64,000 bases of DNA from contig NZ_VUKF01000020.1 in the NCBI RefSeq assembly GCF_009193185.1, positions 22,617 to 86,616 of the forward strand. The letters run 5' to 3'. The notes under the pieces were generated by a model. The model worked only from the letters and a program-made list of their open reading frames with translations, searched no databases and was not told the DNA's origin. Positions 37,077-46,125 of the stretch are shown here, piece by piece (within the stretch, counting starts at the first letter, position 1; each line of letters starts with the position of its first letter). This DNA is from Georgenia thermotolerans. Its GTDB lineage: Bacteria; Actinomycetota; Actinomycetes; Actinomycetales; Actinomycetaceae. Made by a program: the position numbers and the translations under genes.

Positions 37077-37849
37077 GCCCCATCCTCGAGGTCGAGCACC
37101 TCTCCGCCGCCATCGGCGGCCAGCAGGTCATCGAGGACATCACCTTCACCGTCCCGGCCACCGGCGTCACCGCCGTCCTCGGCCGCAACGGGGTCGGCAA
37201 GACCTCCACCATCAAGGCGGTCCTCGGTCTCATCGGCCGGTCGGGGAAGGTCGTCTTCGACGGTGCCCGCATCGACCGGGAGGACACCCACCGCATCGTC
37301 CGCCGCGGCATCGGCTACGTGCCCGAGGACCGGGAGGTGTTCGGCTCCCTCACCGTCGCGGAGAACCTGCGCCTGGCCGAGCGGGACGCCGCCCCGCGCC
37401 GCGACCTCGTCGCCGCGCTCTTCCCCGACCTGGTCAAGCGGTCCGGGCAGCGCGCCGGCACCCTCTCCGGCGGCCAGCAGCAGATGCTGTCCCTGGCCCG
37501 GGCGCTGCTCAACGACAACCGCCTGCTCCTCGTGGACGAGCCGACGAAGGGCCTGGCCCCCAAGATCGTCACCGAGGTCGCCGAGGCCCTCGAGGAGGCC
37601 GCGCGCACCGTGCCGATCCTCCTCGTCGAGCAGAACCTGCCCGTCATCGAGCGGCTGGCCGAGGGCGCCGTCGTCGTCGACTCGGGGCGGGTGGTCCACA
37701 CCGGTCCCGCCCGCGACCTGCTCGCCGACCCCGACGCCGTCCAGCGGCTCCTCGGCGTCCACGCCGACACCGCCGGCACGGTGGCCGCCGCGGCGGCCAC
37801 CCCCACCCCCGGCGACGCCGCCGCCACCGCACCGGAGGGCGCGAAGTGA
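37073..37849 (+). CDS. livF: ABC transporter ATP-binding protein, LivF type, 258 aa
   Basis: Second ATPase of the importer. Walker A is LGRNGVGKTSTIKAVLG, the LivF-type R-G-I-G-Y-V-P-E-D-R-E-V-F follows, then signature LSGGQQQMLSLARAL and Walker B LLLVDEPTKGLAP. The C-terminal 25 residues are an alanine/threonine/proline-rich tail not needed for the fold. The start overlaps the livG stop by 4 nt, and the stop overlaps the livH GTG start as GTGA. Confidence 0.94.
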   Translation: MSPILEVEHLSAAIGGQQVIEDITFTVPATGVTAVLGRNGVGKTSTIKAVLGLIGRSGKVVFDGARIDREDTHRIVRRGIGYVPEDREVFGSLTVAENLRLAERDAAPRRDLVAALFPDLVKRSGQRAGTLSGGQQQMLSLARALLNDNRLLLVDEPTKGLAPKIVTEVAEALEEAARTVPILLVEQNLPVIERLAEGAVVVDSGRVVHTGPARDLLADPDAVQRLLGVHADTAGTVAAAAATPTPGDAAATAPEGAK

Positions 37850-38721
37850 GCACCATCGTCCTGCTGCTGATCACCGGCCTGGGCCTGGGCGCCCTGTACT
37901 TCCTCGTCGCCTCCGGCCTGTCCCTCATCTACGGGCTCATGGGCGTGCTCAACTTCGCCCACGGCTCCTTCCTCACCCTCGGCGCCTTCGCCGGCTGGGA
38001 GGTCGCCCGCCGGGTCGGGGCGACGACGTGGTCCGGGTTCCTGCTGGCCCTGCTCGTCGGCGCCGTGGCCGGTGCCGCCATCGCCGCCCTCACCGAGCTG
38101 CTGCTCATCCGGCCCCTGTACAACCGCCACATCGAGCAGGTCCTCGTCACCGTCGGGCTGGGCCTGGCCACCGTCGCGCTCTTCGAGGGCGTGTGGGGCA
38201 CCAACGCGATCTTCATCTCCGGCCCGAGCTGGCTCGCCTCCACCACCACGGTCCTCGGGGCGCGGATCCCCAACGACCGCTTCCTCGTCGTCGCCGTCGC
38301 CGTCGCCGTGCTCGCCGCGCTCGTGCTGTTCCTCCGGCACACCCGCTACGGCCTCGTCATCCGGGCCGGGGTGGAGAACCGGGCGATGGTCACCGCGCTG
38401 GGCATCGACGTGCGCCGGTCGTTCACCCTGGTCTTCTCGATCGGCGGCGCGGCCGCCGGCCTGGGCGGGGTGCTCGCCTCGCAGTACTTCGACTACGTCT
38501 CCGCGCACCTGGGCGCCACGCTGCTGATCTTCGCCTTCATCGTCACCGTCATCGGCGGCCTGGGCTCCCTCGGCGGGGCGGCGGTCGCGGCCGTGCTCGT
38601 GGCCGTCCCGCAGCAGCTGGCCAACTACTACCTGCAGGGCGTGGGCGACCTCATCGCGGTGCTCGCCCTCGCCGTCGTCCTGCTGGTGCGGCCCTCCGGA
38701 CTCATGGGAGCGAAGGCATGA
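37846..38721 (+). CDS. livH: branched-chain amino-acid-type ABC permease, LivH type, 291 aa
   Basis: Inner-membrane subunit with about eight helices. Family marks are SLIYGLMGVLNFAHGSFLTLGAF near the N-terminus, TRYGLVIRAGVENRAMVTALG (the cytoplasmic coupling loop) and FAFIVTVIGGLGSLGGA. The GTG at 37846 overlaps livF; the stop overlaps livM by 4 nt (ATGA). It pairs with LivM to form the channel. Confidence 0.94.
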   Translation: MSTIVLLLITGLGLGALYFLVASGLSLIYGLMGVLNFAHGSFLTLGAFAGWEVARRVGATTWSGFLLALLVGAVAGAAIAALTELLLIRPLYNRHIEQVLVTVGLGLATVALFEGVWGTNAIFISGPSWLASTTTVLGARIPNDRFLVVAVAVAVLAALVLFLRHTRYGLVIRAGVENRAMVTALGIDVRRSFTLVFSIGGAAAGLGGVLASQYFDYVSAHLGATLLIFAFIVTVIGGLGSLGGAAVAAVLVAVPQQLANYYLQGVGDLIAVLALAVVLLVRPSGLMGAKA

Positions 38722-39887
38722 CCACCCCCACCCAGGCCCCCCGGCGCACCGACGCGCCCGCGACCGAGCCACGCACCGCCGGCCGCCCCCTCTCCCGCCG
38801 GGCCCTGACGCCCTGGCTGGTGGGCATCGCCGTGGTCGTGGTGATGTTCTGCCTGCCGCTGCTCAACATCCCGCTGCCTGGGGTGCTGCCCGGGCCGACC
38901 TACACCCCGGGCAGCCTGCACCTCATGGCGCTGTGCCTGCTCTTCGCGGCGCTGGCGCTGAGCTACCACCTGCTCTACGGGGTGGCGGGCATGCTCAGCT
39001 TCGGTCACGCCCTGTACTTCGCCGCCGGCGCGTACGGGCTGGGCATCCTCCTCGAGCACACCGAGCTCGGGCTGCTGCAGGCCGGCGCGCTCGTGCTCGT
39101 GGGCGCGGTCGTGCTAGCCCACGTCGTCGGCGCCATCTCGCTGCGCGTCACCGGCGTCTCCTTCGCCATGGTCACTCTCGCCTTCGCCCAGGCCGGCAAC
39201 GTGCTGGTGCGCCGCAACCCCGGGAAGCTCACCGGCGGCGAGGAGGGTGTGGGGCTGCGCACCGACAACGTTCCGGACGCCCTGGTCGGGGTGGTCAACA
39301 CCCGCACGATCTACTGGGTGGCCCTGGCGGTCCTGGTCGCCGTGTACGTCGTCGTGACCTGGGTGCAGCGCTCCCGCGCCGGCCACGTGGTCGAGGCCAC
39401 CCGGGAGAACGAGATGCGGGTGCGGGTCATCGGCCAGCAGCCCTACCTCATCCGGCTGCTCACCTTCGTCATCGCCGCCGCGCTGGCCGCCGTCATCGGC
39501 ATGGCCTACCTCGTGCTGCAGTCCCAGGCGGTCCCGCAGATCTCCTCGGCGGACTTCACCATCACGGTGCTCGTCATGGTCGTCCTCGGCGGGGTGGGCT
39601 CGCGGTGGGGCGCGATCGTCGGCGCCGTCGTGTACACCCTGCTGGACCAGCGCCTCGGCGTCTTCGCCTCCTCGGCCTTCGTCGACGGCCTGCCGGCGGT
39701 GCTGCGCGTGCCGCTGAGCGAGCCGCTGTTCATCCTCGGGGTGCTGTTCATCCTCGTGGTGCTGTTCCTGCCCGGCGGTATCGCCGGCGCGGTGGAGCGG
39801 CTGCGCACCCGGGGCGCCGGACGGCGGTCCTCCGGCGCGGAGTCGGCGACGACCGCCCAGCGCCGCCGGCTCGAGGAGCTGACGTGA
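38718..39887 (+). CDS. livM: branched-chain amino-acid-type ABC permease, LivM type, 389 aa
   Basis: Partner permease with about ten helices after a 30-residue proline-rich N-terminal tail. LLYGVAGMLSFGHALYFAAG and the coupling loop VVEATRENEMRVRVIG are typical, as is MVVLGGVGSRWGAIVGAV. A 30-residue charged cytoplasmic tail closes the protein. Starts with ATG at 38718 in a 4-nt overlap with livH and ends in a GTGA overlap with the acyl-CoA ligase gene, so transport and activation are translationally linked. Confidence 0.94.
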   Translation: MTTPTQAPRRTDAPATEPRTAGRPLSRRALTPWLVGIAVVVVMFCLPLLNIPLPGVLPGPTYTPGSLHLMALCLLFAALALSYHLLYGVAGMLSFGHALYFAAGAYGLGILLEHTELGLLQAGALVLVGAVVLAHVVGAISLRVTGVSFAMVTLAFAQAGNVLVRRNPGKLTGGEEGVGLRTDNVPDALVGVVNTRTIYWVALAVLVAVYVVVTWVQRSRAGHVVEATRENEMRVRVIGQQPYLIRLLTFVIAAALAAVIGMAYLVLQSQAVPQISSADFTITVLVMVVLGGVGSRWGAIVGAVVYTLLDQRLGVFASSAFVDGLPAVLRVPLSEPLFILGVLFILVVLFLPGGIAGAVERLRTRGAGRRSSGAESATTAQRRRLEELT

Positions 39888-41506
39888 GCGCCCTGCCCCC
39901 GGCCGCGGACCGGCACACCCTGGGCCGGTGGACCACCGACCGCGCCCGGCTGACCCCGGCCAAGGTCGCCGTCGACGAGCGCGGGCGGCGCACCACCTAC
40001 GCCCAGCTCGACGCCCGCGCCACCGCGCTGGCCGAGCGGCTCCTGCGCGCCGGGTACGGCCACGGCGATCGCATTTCCACGCTCACCCGCAACAGCACCG
40101 ACCACGTCGTGCTCTTCTTCGCCTGCGCCAAGGCCGGGCTCGTGCTCGTCCCGCTGTCCTGGCGGCTGGCCGGCGAGGAGCTCGCCTACCAGCTGCGGCA
40201 CTCCCGCCCCGCGCTCGTACTGGTCCAGGCCCCGCTGGCCGAGGCCGCCCGGGCCGCGCTCGCCGGGACGGACCCCGCCCCGGCCGTGGAACTGCTGGGA
40301 GCCGACGGCGTCGAGGCACACGTGCCGCACCCGGTGCGCACCGACCTTGCCGCGCCGGCCGGACCCCGACCGGTGGCCGACGACGACCCGCTGCTCGTCG
40401 TGTACACCTCCGGCACCGCCAAGGCGCCCAAGGGCGTGGTGCTCACCCACGCCAACTGCTTCTGGACCAACCTCTCCCTCGCCGGGGCCACCGGGCTGAC
40501 CGCCGAGGACGTCGTGCTCGCCGTGCTGCCCCAGTTCCACGTGGGCGGGTGGAACATCCAGCCGCTGCTGGCCTGGTGGACCGGCGCCACCGTGGTCCTC
40601 GAGCCGGACTTCGACCCCGGCCGGGCGCTGGCCGCCGTCGCCGCGCACCGCGTCACCACGATGATGGGCGTGCCGACGAACTACCAGCTCCTGGCCGAGC
40701 ACCCGGACTTCGCCACCGCCGACCTGTCCAGCCTGACCCACGCCGTCGTGGGCGGGGCCACCATGCCCGAGGCGCTGCTGCGCACCTGGCACGCCCGCGG
40801 GGTGCGGGTCACCCAGGGCTACGGGCTGACCGAGGCCGGCCCCAACGTGCTCGCGCTGCCCGCCGGCGACGCCGCCACCCACCTGGGATCGGTCGGCAAG
40901 CCCTACCCCCACGTCGAGGTGGCCGTGGCCGACCCCACCACCGGCGAGCTGGTGGCCGGGCCGGGCCGCGGCGAGCTGCTCGTGCGCGGGCCGGCCGTCT
41001 TCGCCGGCTACCTGCGCGACCCCGAGGCCACCGCCGCGGCGGTGCGCGAGGGGTGGCTGCGCACCGGCGACCTCGTCGAGCGCGACGGCGACGGGTACTT
41101 CCGCGTCGTCGACCGCCTCACCGACATGTACATCTCCGGCGGGGAGAACATCTCCCCCGCCGAGGTGGAGGCCGCCCTGACCGCCCACCCGGACATCGCC
41201 GAGGCCGCCGTGGTCGGCGTGCCCGACGCCCGCTGGGGCGAGGTCGGCCACGCCTACGTCGTGCCCCGCCCCGGCGCGGCGCTGACCGCCGAGGACGTCA
41301 TCGCCCACGCGCGCACCCGCCTGGCGGCGTTCAAGGCCCCGCGCAGCGTCGGCTTCGTCGACGAGCTGCCCCGCACGGCGCTGCACAAGCTGCGCCGCGG
41401 TGCGCTGGGCCGGCCCGACGCCGCGCCACCCCCGCCGGCGGCGCCGGCCGCGCCGCTGCGGCTGGTGACCCCGCCGGCCCCCGCGTCCGCCGAGGAGGCC
41501 CGGTGA
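39884..41506 (+). CDS. AMP-forming acyl-CoA synthetase, 540 aa
   Basis: ANL-superfamily ligase that converts a carboxylic acid, ATP and CoA to acyl-CoA via acyl-AMP. Core motifs are VYTSGTAKAPKGVVLTHAN (A3), QGYGLTEAGPNV (A5), GWLRTGDLVERDGDGYFRVV (A7) and VDELPRTALHKLRRGALG with the A10 lysine. The second residue of A3 is in the usual Y-T-S-G-T context. The chain-length class cannot be told. Its GTG start overlaps the livM stop, and its own stop overlaps the TetR gene. Likely the first catabolic step for the imported acid (inference). Confidence 0.93.
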   Translation: MSALPPAADRHTLGRWTTDRARLTPAKVAVDERGRRTTYAQLDARATALAERLLRAGYGHGDRISTLTRNSTDHVVLFFACAKAGLVLVPLSWRLAGEELAYQLRHSRPALVLVQAPLAEAARAALAGTDPAPAVELLGADGVEAHVPHPVRTDLAAPAGPRPVADDDPLLVVYTSGTAKAPKGVVLTHANCFWTNLSLAGATGLTAEDVVLAVLPQFHVGGWNIQPLLAWWTGATVVLEPDFDPGRALAAVAAHRVTTMMGVPTNYQLLAEHPDFATADLSSLTHAVVGGATMPEALLRTWHARGVRVTQGYGLTEAGPNVLALPAGDAATHLGSVGKPYPHVEVAVADPTTGELVAGPGRGELLVRGPAVFAGYLRDPEATAAAVREGWLRTGDLVERDGDGYFRVVDRLTDMYISGGENISPAEVEAALTAHPDIAEAAVVGVPDARWGEVGHAYVVPRPGAALTAEDVIAHARTRLAAFKAPRSVGFVDELPRTALHKLRRGALGRPDAAPPPPAAPAAPLRLVTPPAPASAEEAR

Positions 41507-42171
41507 GCGCCCTGCCGCGCACCGAGCGCGGCGGGCGCACCCGGGCCCGGATCCTCGACGTCGCCACCCAGGTCTTCGCCGAGCGCGGTTACCACGACGC
41601 CTCGATCGTCAGGATCACCGCGGCCGCCGAGGTCGGCCAGGGCACCTTCTACCTCTACTTCGCCTCCAAGCAGGAGGTGTTCGAGGAGGTGGTGCGCGAC
41701 CTGAACCAGCGGGTGCGCCGGGCCATGGTCGCCGCCTCCAGCGCCGAGACCGGCCGCCTGGCCGCCGAGCGCGCCGGGTTCGCCGCCTACTTCCGCTTCA
41801 CCGCCGCCAACCCGGCGCTGTACCGGATCATGCGCCAGGCCGAGATCGTCGCCCCGCACGTGCTGCGCGAGCACTACGAGCGCATCGCCGACGGGTACGT
41901 GGCCGGCCTGCGCGCGGCCCGCGTGCACGGCGAGCTCGCCGAGGAGATCGACCCCGAGGTGGCCGCCTGGGCGCTGATGGGCATCGGGGAGATGGCCGGC
42001 ATGCGCTGGGTGCTGTGGGAGCAGCCCGACGGCGCCGCGGCCCGCAACGGCGCGACGACGCCGGAGGAGCGGCCCGGCCTCCCGCCCGAGATCTTCGACG
42101 CCACCATGCGCCTGGTCGAGCGCGCCCTCTCCCCCACCGCGGGGACCCCGACGGAAGGACGGACCGCATGA
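41503..42171 (+). CDS. TetR-family transcriptional regulator, 222 aa
   Basis: N-terminal HTH (about 12-58): RARILDVATQVFAERGYHDA, then the T-x-Y-L-Y-F-x-S-K hallmark in GTFYLYFASKQEVFEEVV. The C-terminal ligand domain resembles TetR regulators of lipid or acyl-CoA metabolism. It is embedded in the operon (GTGA and ATGA overlaps on both sides), so it is probably an autoregulator that senses the substrate or its CoA ester. The palindrome at 34880-34899 is a candidate site. Confidence 0.92.
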   Translation: MSALPRTERGGRTRARILDVATQVFAERGYHDASIVRITAAAEVGQGTFYLYFASKQEVFEEVVRDLNQRVRRAMVAASSAETGRLAAERAGFAAYFRFTAANPALYRIMRQAEIVAPHVLREHYERIADGYVAGLRAARVHGELAEEIDPEVAAWALMGIGEMAGMRWVLWEQPDGAAARNGATTPEERPGLPPEIFDATMRLVERALSPTAGTPTEGRTA

Positions 42172-43079
42172 GCACCAGCCTCGCCGCGCACACCTACTCG
42201 GAGGTCGACGTCGCCGTCGACGGCGGCACCCTGCACGCCGGGGTGTGGGAGCCCGCGGACGGCGCCGCGGAGGCGCCGACCGTCCTGGCCGTCCACGGGA
42301 TCACCGCCACCCACCGGGCCTGGGGCTGGATGGCCCCCGCGCTGCCCGGGGTCCGGGTCGTCGCGCCCGACCTGCGCGGACGCGGCCGGTCCAACGCCCT
42401 GCCCGGCCCGTACGGCATGGCCCGCCACGCCGACGACGTCGCCGCCCTCGCCGCGCACCTCGGGCTCGACGACGTCGTGGTCGCCGGGCACTCGATGGGC
42501 GGGTTCGTCGCCGTCGTCCTCGCCCACCGCCATCCCGGGCTGGTCCGCTCCCTCGTCCTCGTCGACGGCGGGCTGCCGCTGGCCCTGCCGGCCGGCGTCG
42601 ACCCCGACGCCGCCATGGCGGCGGTCCTCGGTCCGGCCGCCCAGCGCCTGGCCATGACCTTCTCCGACACCGACGCCTACCGCGCCTTCTGGCAGGCGCA
42701 CCCGGCCTTCGCCGGGCACTGGGGCGAGGACCTGGGCGCGTACTTCGACTACGACCTCGAGCCGGCCGACGACGCCTACCGCTCCTCGGCCCGCCTGGAG
42801 GCGATGACCGGCGACCAGCGCGAGCTGTTCACCGGCGAGTCCCTGCTGCTGGCCCTCGGCGCGCTCGCCGTGCCCGCCGCGTTCCTGCGCGCCCCCGCGG
42901 GCCTGCTCGCCGACGCCCCGCTCTACCCGGCGGACCAGGTCCGCGAGTGGGCTGGGCGGCTGCCGACGCTGCGCGTGGTGGAGGTCCCGGACGTCAACCA
43001 CTACACGATCGTCATGACCCCCGCCGGCGCGGCCGCCGTCGCCCGCGAGGTCACCGCGCACGTGGCGGCGACGCCGTGA
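42168..43079 (+). CDS. alpha/beta hydrolase, 303 aa
   Basis: Canonical fold with the oxyanion region VLAVHGITATHRAWGWMAP, nucleophile elbow VVAGHSMGGFVAVVL and the catalytic histidine in VEVPDVNHYTIVM. The aspartate would be in the preceding strand. No signal peptide. Could hydrolyse an ester or a ring-fission/thioester intermediate of the pathway encoded by the operon. Starts in a 4-nt overlap with the TetR gene and is the last gene of that overlapping chain; a small hairpin (43171-43187) follows. Confidence 0.92.
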   Translation: MSTSLAAHTYSEVDVAVDGGTLHAGVWEPADGAAEAPTVLAVHGITATHRAWGWMAPALPGVRVVAPDLRGRGRSNALPGPYGMARHADDVAALAAHLGLDDVVVAGHSMGGFVAVVLAHRHPGLVRSLVLVDGGLPLALPAGVDPDAAMAAVLGPAAQRLAMTFSDTDAYRAFWQAHPAFAGHWGEDLGAYFDYDLEPADDAYRSSARLEAMTGDQRELFTGESLLLALGALAVPAAFLRAPAGLLADAPLYPADQVREWAGRLPTLRVVEVPDVNHYTIVMTPAGAAAVAREVTAHVAATP

Positions 43080-43170
43080 AGGCGACGCCAGGGCGGCGAC
43101 GTGAGCGCGGCGACGCCGCGGGCGCACCCGGATCGACGCGGGTGATGGCCGCTATCGACACATCGCCGTT

Positions 43171-43187
43171 CCCCGCCCGAGGCGGGG
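43171..43187. other. small GC-rich hairpin before the CoA-transferase genes
   Basis: CCCCGCC-CGA-GGCGGGG, 7-bp arms. It could attenuate or end the upstream transcript in the 151-nt gap 43080-43230. This gap also holds an 8-codon frame (43208-43234) whose stop overlaps the next start. Confidence 0.4.
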
Positions 43188-43230
43188 AGTGCACAGTACC
43201 CAGAGGCATGAGCGACGAGGAGGTCCCGGC

Positions 43231-44073
43231 GTGAACGGGTTGGACAAGGTGGTGGGGTCGGCCGCGGAGGCGGTCGCGGACATCGGCGACGGCGCGTCGC
43301 TGGCGGTGGGCGGGTTCGGCCTGTCGGGCAACCCGATGGTGCTGATCGAGGCGCTGCTGGCCACCGGCGTGGGCGACCTCAAGGTGGTGTCGAACAACTG
43401 CGGGGTGGACGACTGGGGCCTAGGGCTGCTGCTCGGCGCGGGCCGGCTGGCGAAGATGACCGCCTCGTACGTGGGGGAGAACAAGGAGTTCGAGCGGCAG
43501 TTCCTCTCCGGCGAGCTCGAGGTCGAGCTGACCCCGCAGGGCACGCTGGCGGAGAAGCTGCGCGCGGGCGGGTCCGGGATCGCGGCGTTCTTCACCCCCA
43601 CCGGGGTGGGCACGCAGGTCGCCGAGGGCGGCCTGCCGCGCCGGTACGACGGGTCCGGCGGGGTGGCGGTGGCCTCCCCGGTCAAGGAGACCCGCACGTT
43701 CGCCTTCGCCGGGTCCGAGCGCGAGTTCGTCCTGGAGGAGGCCATCACGACCGACTTCGCCCTCGTGCACGCCGCGAAGGGCGACCGGCACGGGAACCTG
43801 GTGTTCAACAAGGCGGCGCGGAACTTCTCCCCGCTGGCCGCGATGGCCGGGCGGGTGTGCATCGCCCAGGTCGAGGAGCTCGTCGAGCCCGGTCAGCTCG
43901 ACCCCGACGAGATCCACCTGCCGGGCATCTACGTCCACCGCGTGGTCCACGTGGGCACCGACATCGAGAAGCGGATCGAGAAGCGCACCGTGCGCGAAGG
44001 CGGCACCATCGGTGCCGGGGCCGGCAGCGACGGCGCCACCGCCGCGGGCGCGAGCACAGGCAAGGAGGCCTGA
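43231..44073 (+). CDS. 3-oxoacid CoA-transferase subunit A, 280 aa
   Basis: Alpha subunit of a family I CoA-transferase (succinyl-CoA:3-oxoacid, AtoD/PcaI type). It begins [18 protein letters not shown], with the glycine-rich CoA contact [16 protein letters not shown], then [31 protein letters not shown] and the [15 protein letters not shown] loop. The 20-residue C-terminal tail is alanine/glycine-rich. GAGGAGGTCC precedes the GTG at 43231. With the next gene it forms a heterodimer or heterotetramer; the substrate could be acetoacetate, 3-oxoadipate or a 2-ketoacid. Confidence 0.93.
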   Translation: MNGLDKVVGSAAEAVADIGDGASLAVGGFGLSGNPMVLIEALLATGVGDLKVVSNNCGVDDWGLGLLLGAGRLAKMTASYVGENKEFERQFLSGELEVELTPQGTLAEKLRAGGSGIAAFFTPTGVGTQVAEGGLPRRYDGSGGVAVASPVKETRTFAFAGSEREFVLEEAITTDFALVHAAKGDRHGNLVFNKAARNFSPLAAMAGRVCIAQVEELVEPGQLDPDEIHLPGIYVHRVVHVGTDIEKRIEKRTVREGGTIGAGAGSDGATAAGASTGKEA

Positions 44074-44074
44074 G

Positions 44075-44737
44075 ATGGCACTGACCCGTCAGCAGATGGC
44101 GGCGCGGGCGGCCCTGGAGCTGCCCGACGGCGCGTACGTCAACCTCGGCATCGGGCTGCCGACCCTGGTGCCCAACTACGTCCCCGAGGGCCGGGAGGTG
44201 GTGCTGCAGTCGGAGAACGGCATTCTCGGCGTGGGGCCGTACCCGGTAGAGGGCGAGGTGGATCCGGACCTGATCAACGCGGGCAAGGAGACGGTCACCA
44301 CCCTGCCGGGGGCGGCGTTCTTCGACTCGGCGCTGTCCTTCGGGATGATCCGGGGCGGGAAGATCGACGTCGCGATCCTGGGCGGCATGCAGGTCTCGGC
44401 CTCCGGGGACCTGGCGAACTGGATGATCCCGGGGAAGATGGTCAAGGGCCCGGGCGGGGCGATGGACCTGGTCCACGGCGCCGGGAAGGTCATCGTCCTG
44501 ATGGAGCACAACGCGAAGAACGGGGCGGCGAAGATCGTGGGCGAGTGCTCCCTGCCGTTGACCGGCCGCGGCGTGGTGGACCGGATCATCACCGACCTCG
44601 CCGTCATCGACGTCACCGAAGCGGGGCTGGTGCTCGTCGAGACCGCCCCCGGCGTGAGCGTCGAGGAGGTGCGGGAGCGCACCGAGCCGGAGCTGGCCGT
44701 GTCCGAGGAGCTGAGTGCCGTGGAGGTGCAGGCATGA
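44075..44737 (+). CDS. 3-oxoacid CoA-transferase subunit B, 220 aa
   Basis: Beta subunit carrying the catalytic glutamate in [11 protein letters not shown]. Other family segments are [37 protein letters not shown] and [20 protein letters not shown]. The ATG at 44075 starts 1 nt after the subunit A stop; its own stop overlaps the thiolase start (ATGA). Subunit pairing and the thiolase downstream give a complete route from a 3-oxo acid to two acyl-CoAs. Confidence 0.94.
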   Translation: MALTRQQMAARAALELPDGAYVNLGIGLPTLVPNYVPEGREVVLQSENGILGVGPYPVEGEVDPDLINAGKETVTTLPGAAFFDSALSFGMIRGGKIDVAILGGMQVSASGDLANWMIPGKMVKGPGGAMDLVHGAGKVIVLMEHNAKNGAAKIVGECSLPLTGRGVVDRIITDLAVIDVTEAGLVLVETAPGVSVEEVRERTEPELAVSEELSAVEVQA

Positions 44738-45960
44738 GCGTCAACGAGACCACCGACGGCACCCGCCCGCCGGCCGCGGAGCCGGGCGACGTCGTCGTCG
44801 TGGGGGCGGCGCGCACCCCGCAGGGCAAGCTGCGCGGCCAGCTCGCGTCCTTTACCGCCGTCCAGCTCGGCGCCGCCGCCATTCGCGGCGCGCTGGAGCG
44901 GGCGGGCATCGACCCCGGGCAGGTCGAGGCGGTGATCCTGGGCCAGGTCCTGCAGGCCGGGGTCGGCCAGAACCCCGCCCGGCAGGCCGCCATCGGCGCC
45001 GGCATCGGCTGGTCGGCGCACACCGCCACGGTGAACAAGGTGTGCCTGTCCGGGCTGACCGCGGTCATCGACGCCGCCCGGCTGCTGCGGTCGGGGGAGG
45101 CCGACGTCGTCGTCGCCGGCGGCATGGAGTCGATGACCAACGCCCCGCACCTGCTGCCCGGCTCCCGCACGGGCTACGCCTACGGGCCGGTGACGCTGCT
45201 GGACCACACCGCCCACGACGGGCTGACCGACGCCTTCGACCACGAGGCCATGGGCACCGCCACCGAGCGGTACACCACCGAGCGGTACCCGCTCACGAGG
45301 GAGCAGCAGGACGCCGTCGCCGCCGCCTCCCACCAGCGCGCCGCCGCCGCCTGGGAGGCGGGGGTCTTCGCCGGCGAGGTCGTGCCGCTGACGGTGACCA
45401 GCCGGAAGGGTGAGACGGTGGTGGACCGGGACGAGGGCATCCGCCCCGACACCACCGTGGAGTCCCTGGCGAGGTTGCGGCCGGCGTTCGTCGAGGGCGG
45501 GTCGATCACCGCCGGGAACGCCTCGCCGATCTCCGACGGCGCCGCCGCGGTGGTCCTGACCACCCGCCGGGTGGCCACCGAGCGCGGCTGGCCGGTGATG
45601 GCCACGGTGCGGGCCGCCGGGCAGGTCGCCGGGCCGGACACCTCCCTGCACGCCCAGCCCGCCCGGGCCATCGCCACCGCGCTGAAGCGCCAGGGCTGGG
45701 ACACCGCCGACCTGGACCTCATCGAGATCAACGAGGCCTTCGGCGCCGTGGTGGCCCAGTCCGTGACCGAGCTCGGCGCCGACCCCGCGAACGTCAACCC
45801 GCACGGCGGCGGCATCGCCATCGGCCACCCCATCGGCGCCTCCGGCGCCCGCCTCGTCGTCCACGCCGCCCACCAGTTGGCCGCCGACGGCGTCCGCCGG
45901 GCCGCGGTGGGGCTGTGCGGCGGCGGCGGCCAGGGCGAGGCCCTGCTGCTCGAGGCCTGA
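44734..45960 (+). CDS. acetyl-CoA C-acetyltransferase / 3-oxoacyl-CoA thiolase, 408 aa
   Basis: Cleaves a 3-oxoacyl-CoA with CoA to give acetyl-CoA and a shortened acyl-CoA. The nucleophile cysteine is in [16 protein letters not shown], the histidine in [16 protein letters not shown] and the second cysteine in [20 protein letters not shown] is present. Sequence is of the AtoB type but beta-ketoadipyl-CoA activity cannot be excluded. Coupled to subunit B by a 4-nt overlap. Two strong hairpins follow. Confidence 0.93.
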   Translation: MSVNETTDGTRPPAAEPGDVVVVGAARTPQGKLRGQLASFTAVQLGAAAIRGALERAGIDPGQVEAVILGQVLQAGVGQNPARQAAIGAGIGWSAHTATVNKVCLSGLTAVIDAARLLRSGEADVVVAGGMESMTNAPHLLPGSRTGYAYGPVTLLDHTAHDGLTDAFDHEAMGTATERYTTERYPLTREQQDAVAAASHQRAAAAWEAGVFAGEVVPLTVTSRKGETVVDRDEGIRPDTTVESLARLRPAFVEGGSITAGNASPISDGAAAVVLTTRRVATERGWPVMATVRAAGQVAGPDTSLHAQPARAIATALKRQGWDTADLDLIEINEAFGAVVAQSVTELGADPANVNPHGGGIAIGHPIGASGARLVVHAAHQLAADGVRRAAVGLCGGGGQGEALLLEA

Positions 45961-45968
45961 GCGCCGAC

Positions 45969-46012
45969 GAGGTCGAGGTCCTGGTCGTCGCCGCGACCAG
46001 GACCTCGACCTC
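45969..46012. terminator. strong hairpin after thiolase
   Basis: Perfect 19-bp arms (45969-45987 and 45994-46012) with a 6-nt loop, 9 nt after the thiolase stop, between convergent genes. Confidence 0.85.
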
Positions 46013-46061
46013 GTTCCGCGTCAGGACGCCCGGGCGCGCGTCCCGGCGCACGTCCCGTCGT

Positions 46062-46094
46062 GCCCTGCTCGGCGCCGCCGGCGCCGAGCAGGGC
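46062..46094. terminator. second hairpin, serving the convergent hydrolase gene
   Basis: Perfect 15-bp arms (46062-46076 and 46080-46094) with a GCC loop, 31 nt beyond the stop of the hydrolase at 46126. Confidence 0.8.
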
Positions 46095-46125
46095 GCGGTC
46101 GGCCCGACGGGTCCGGCGCGGCGGG

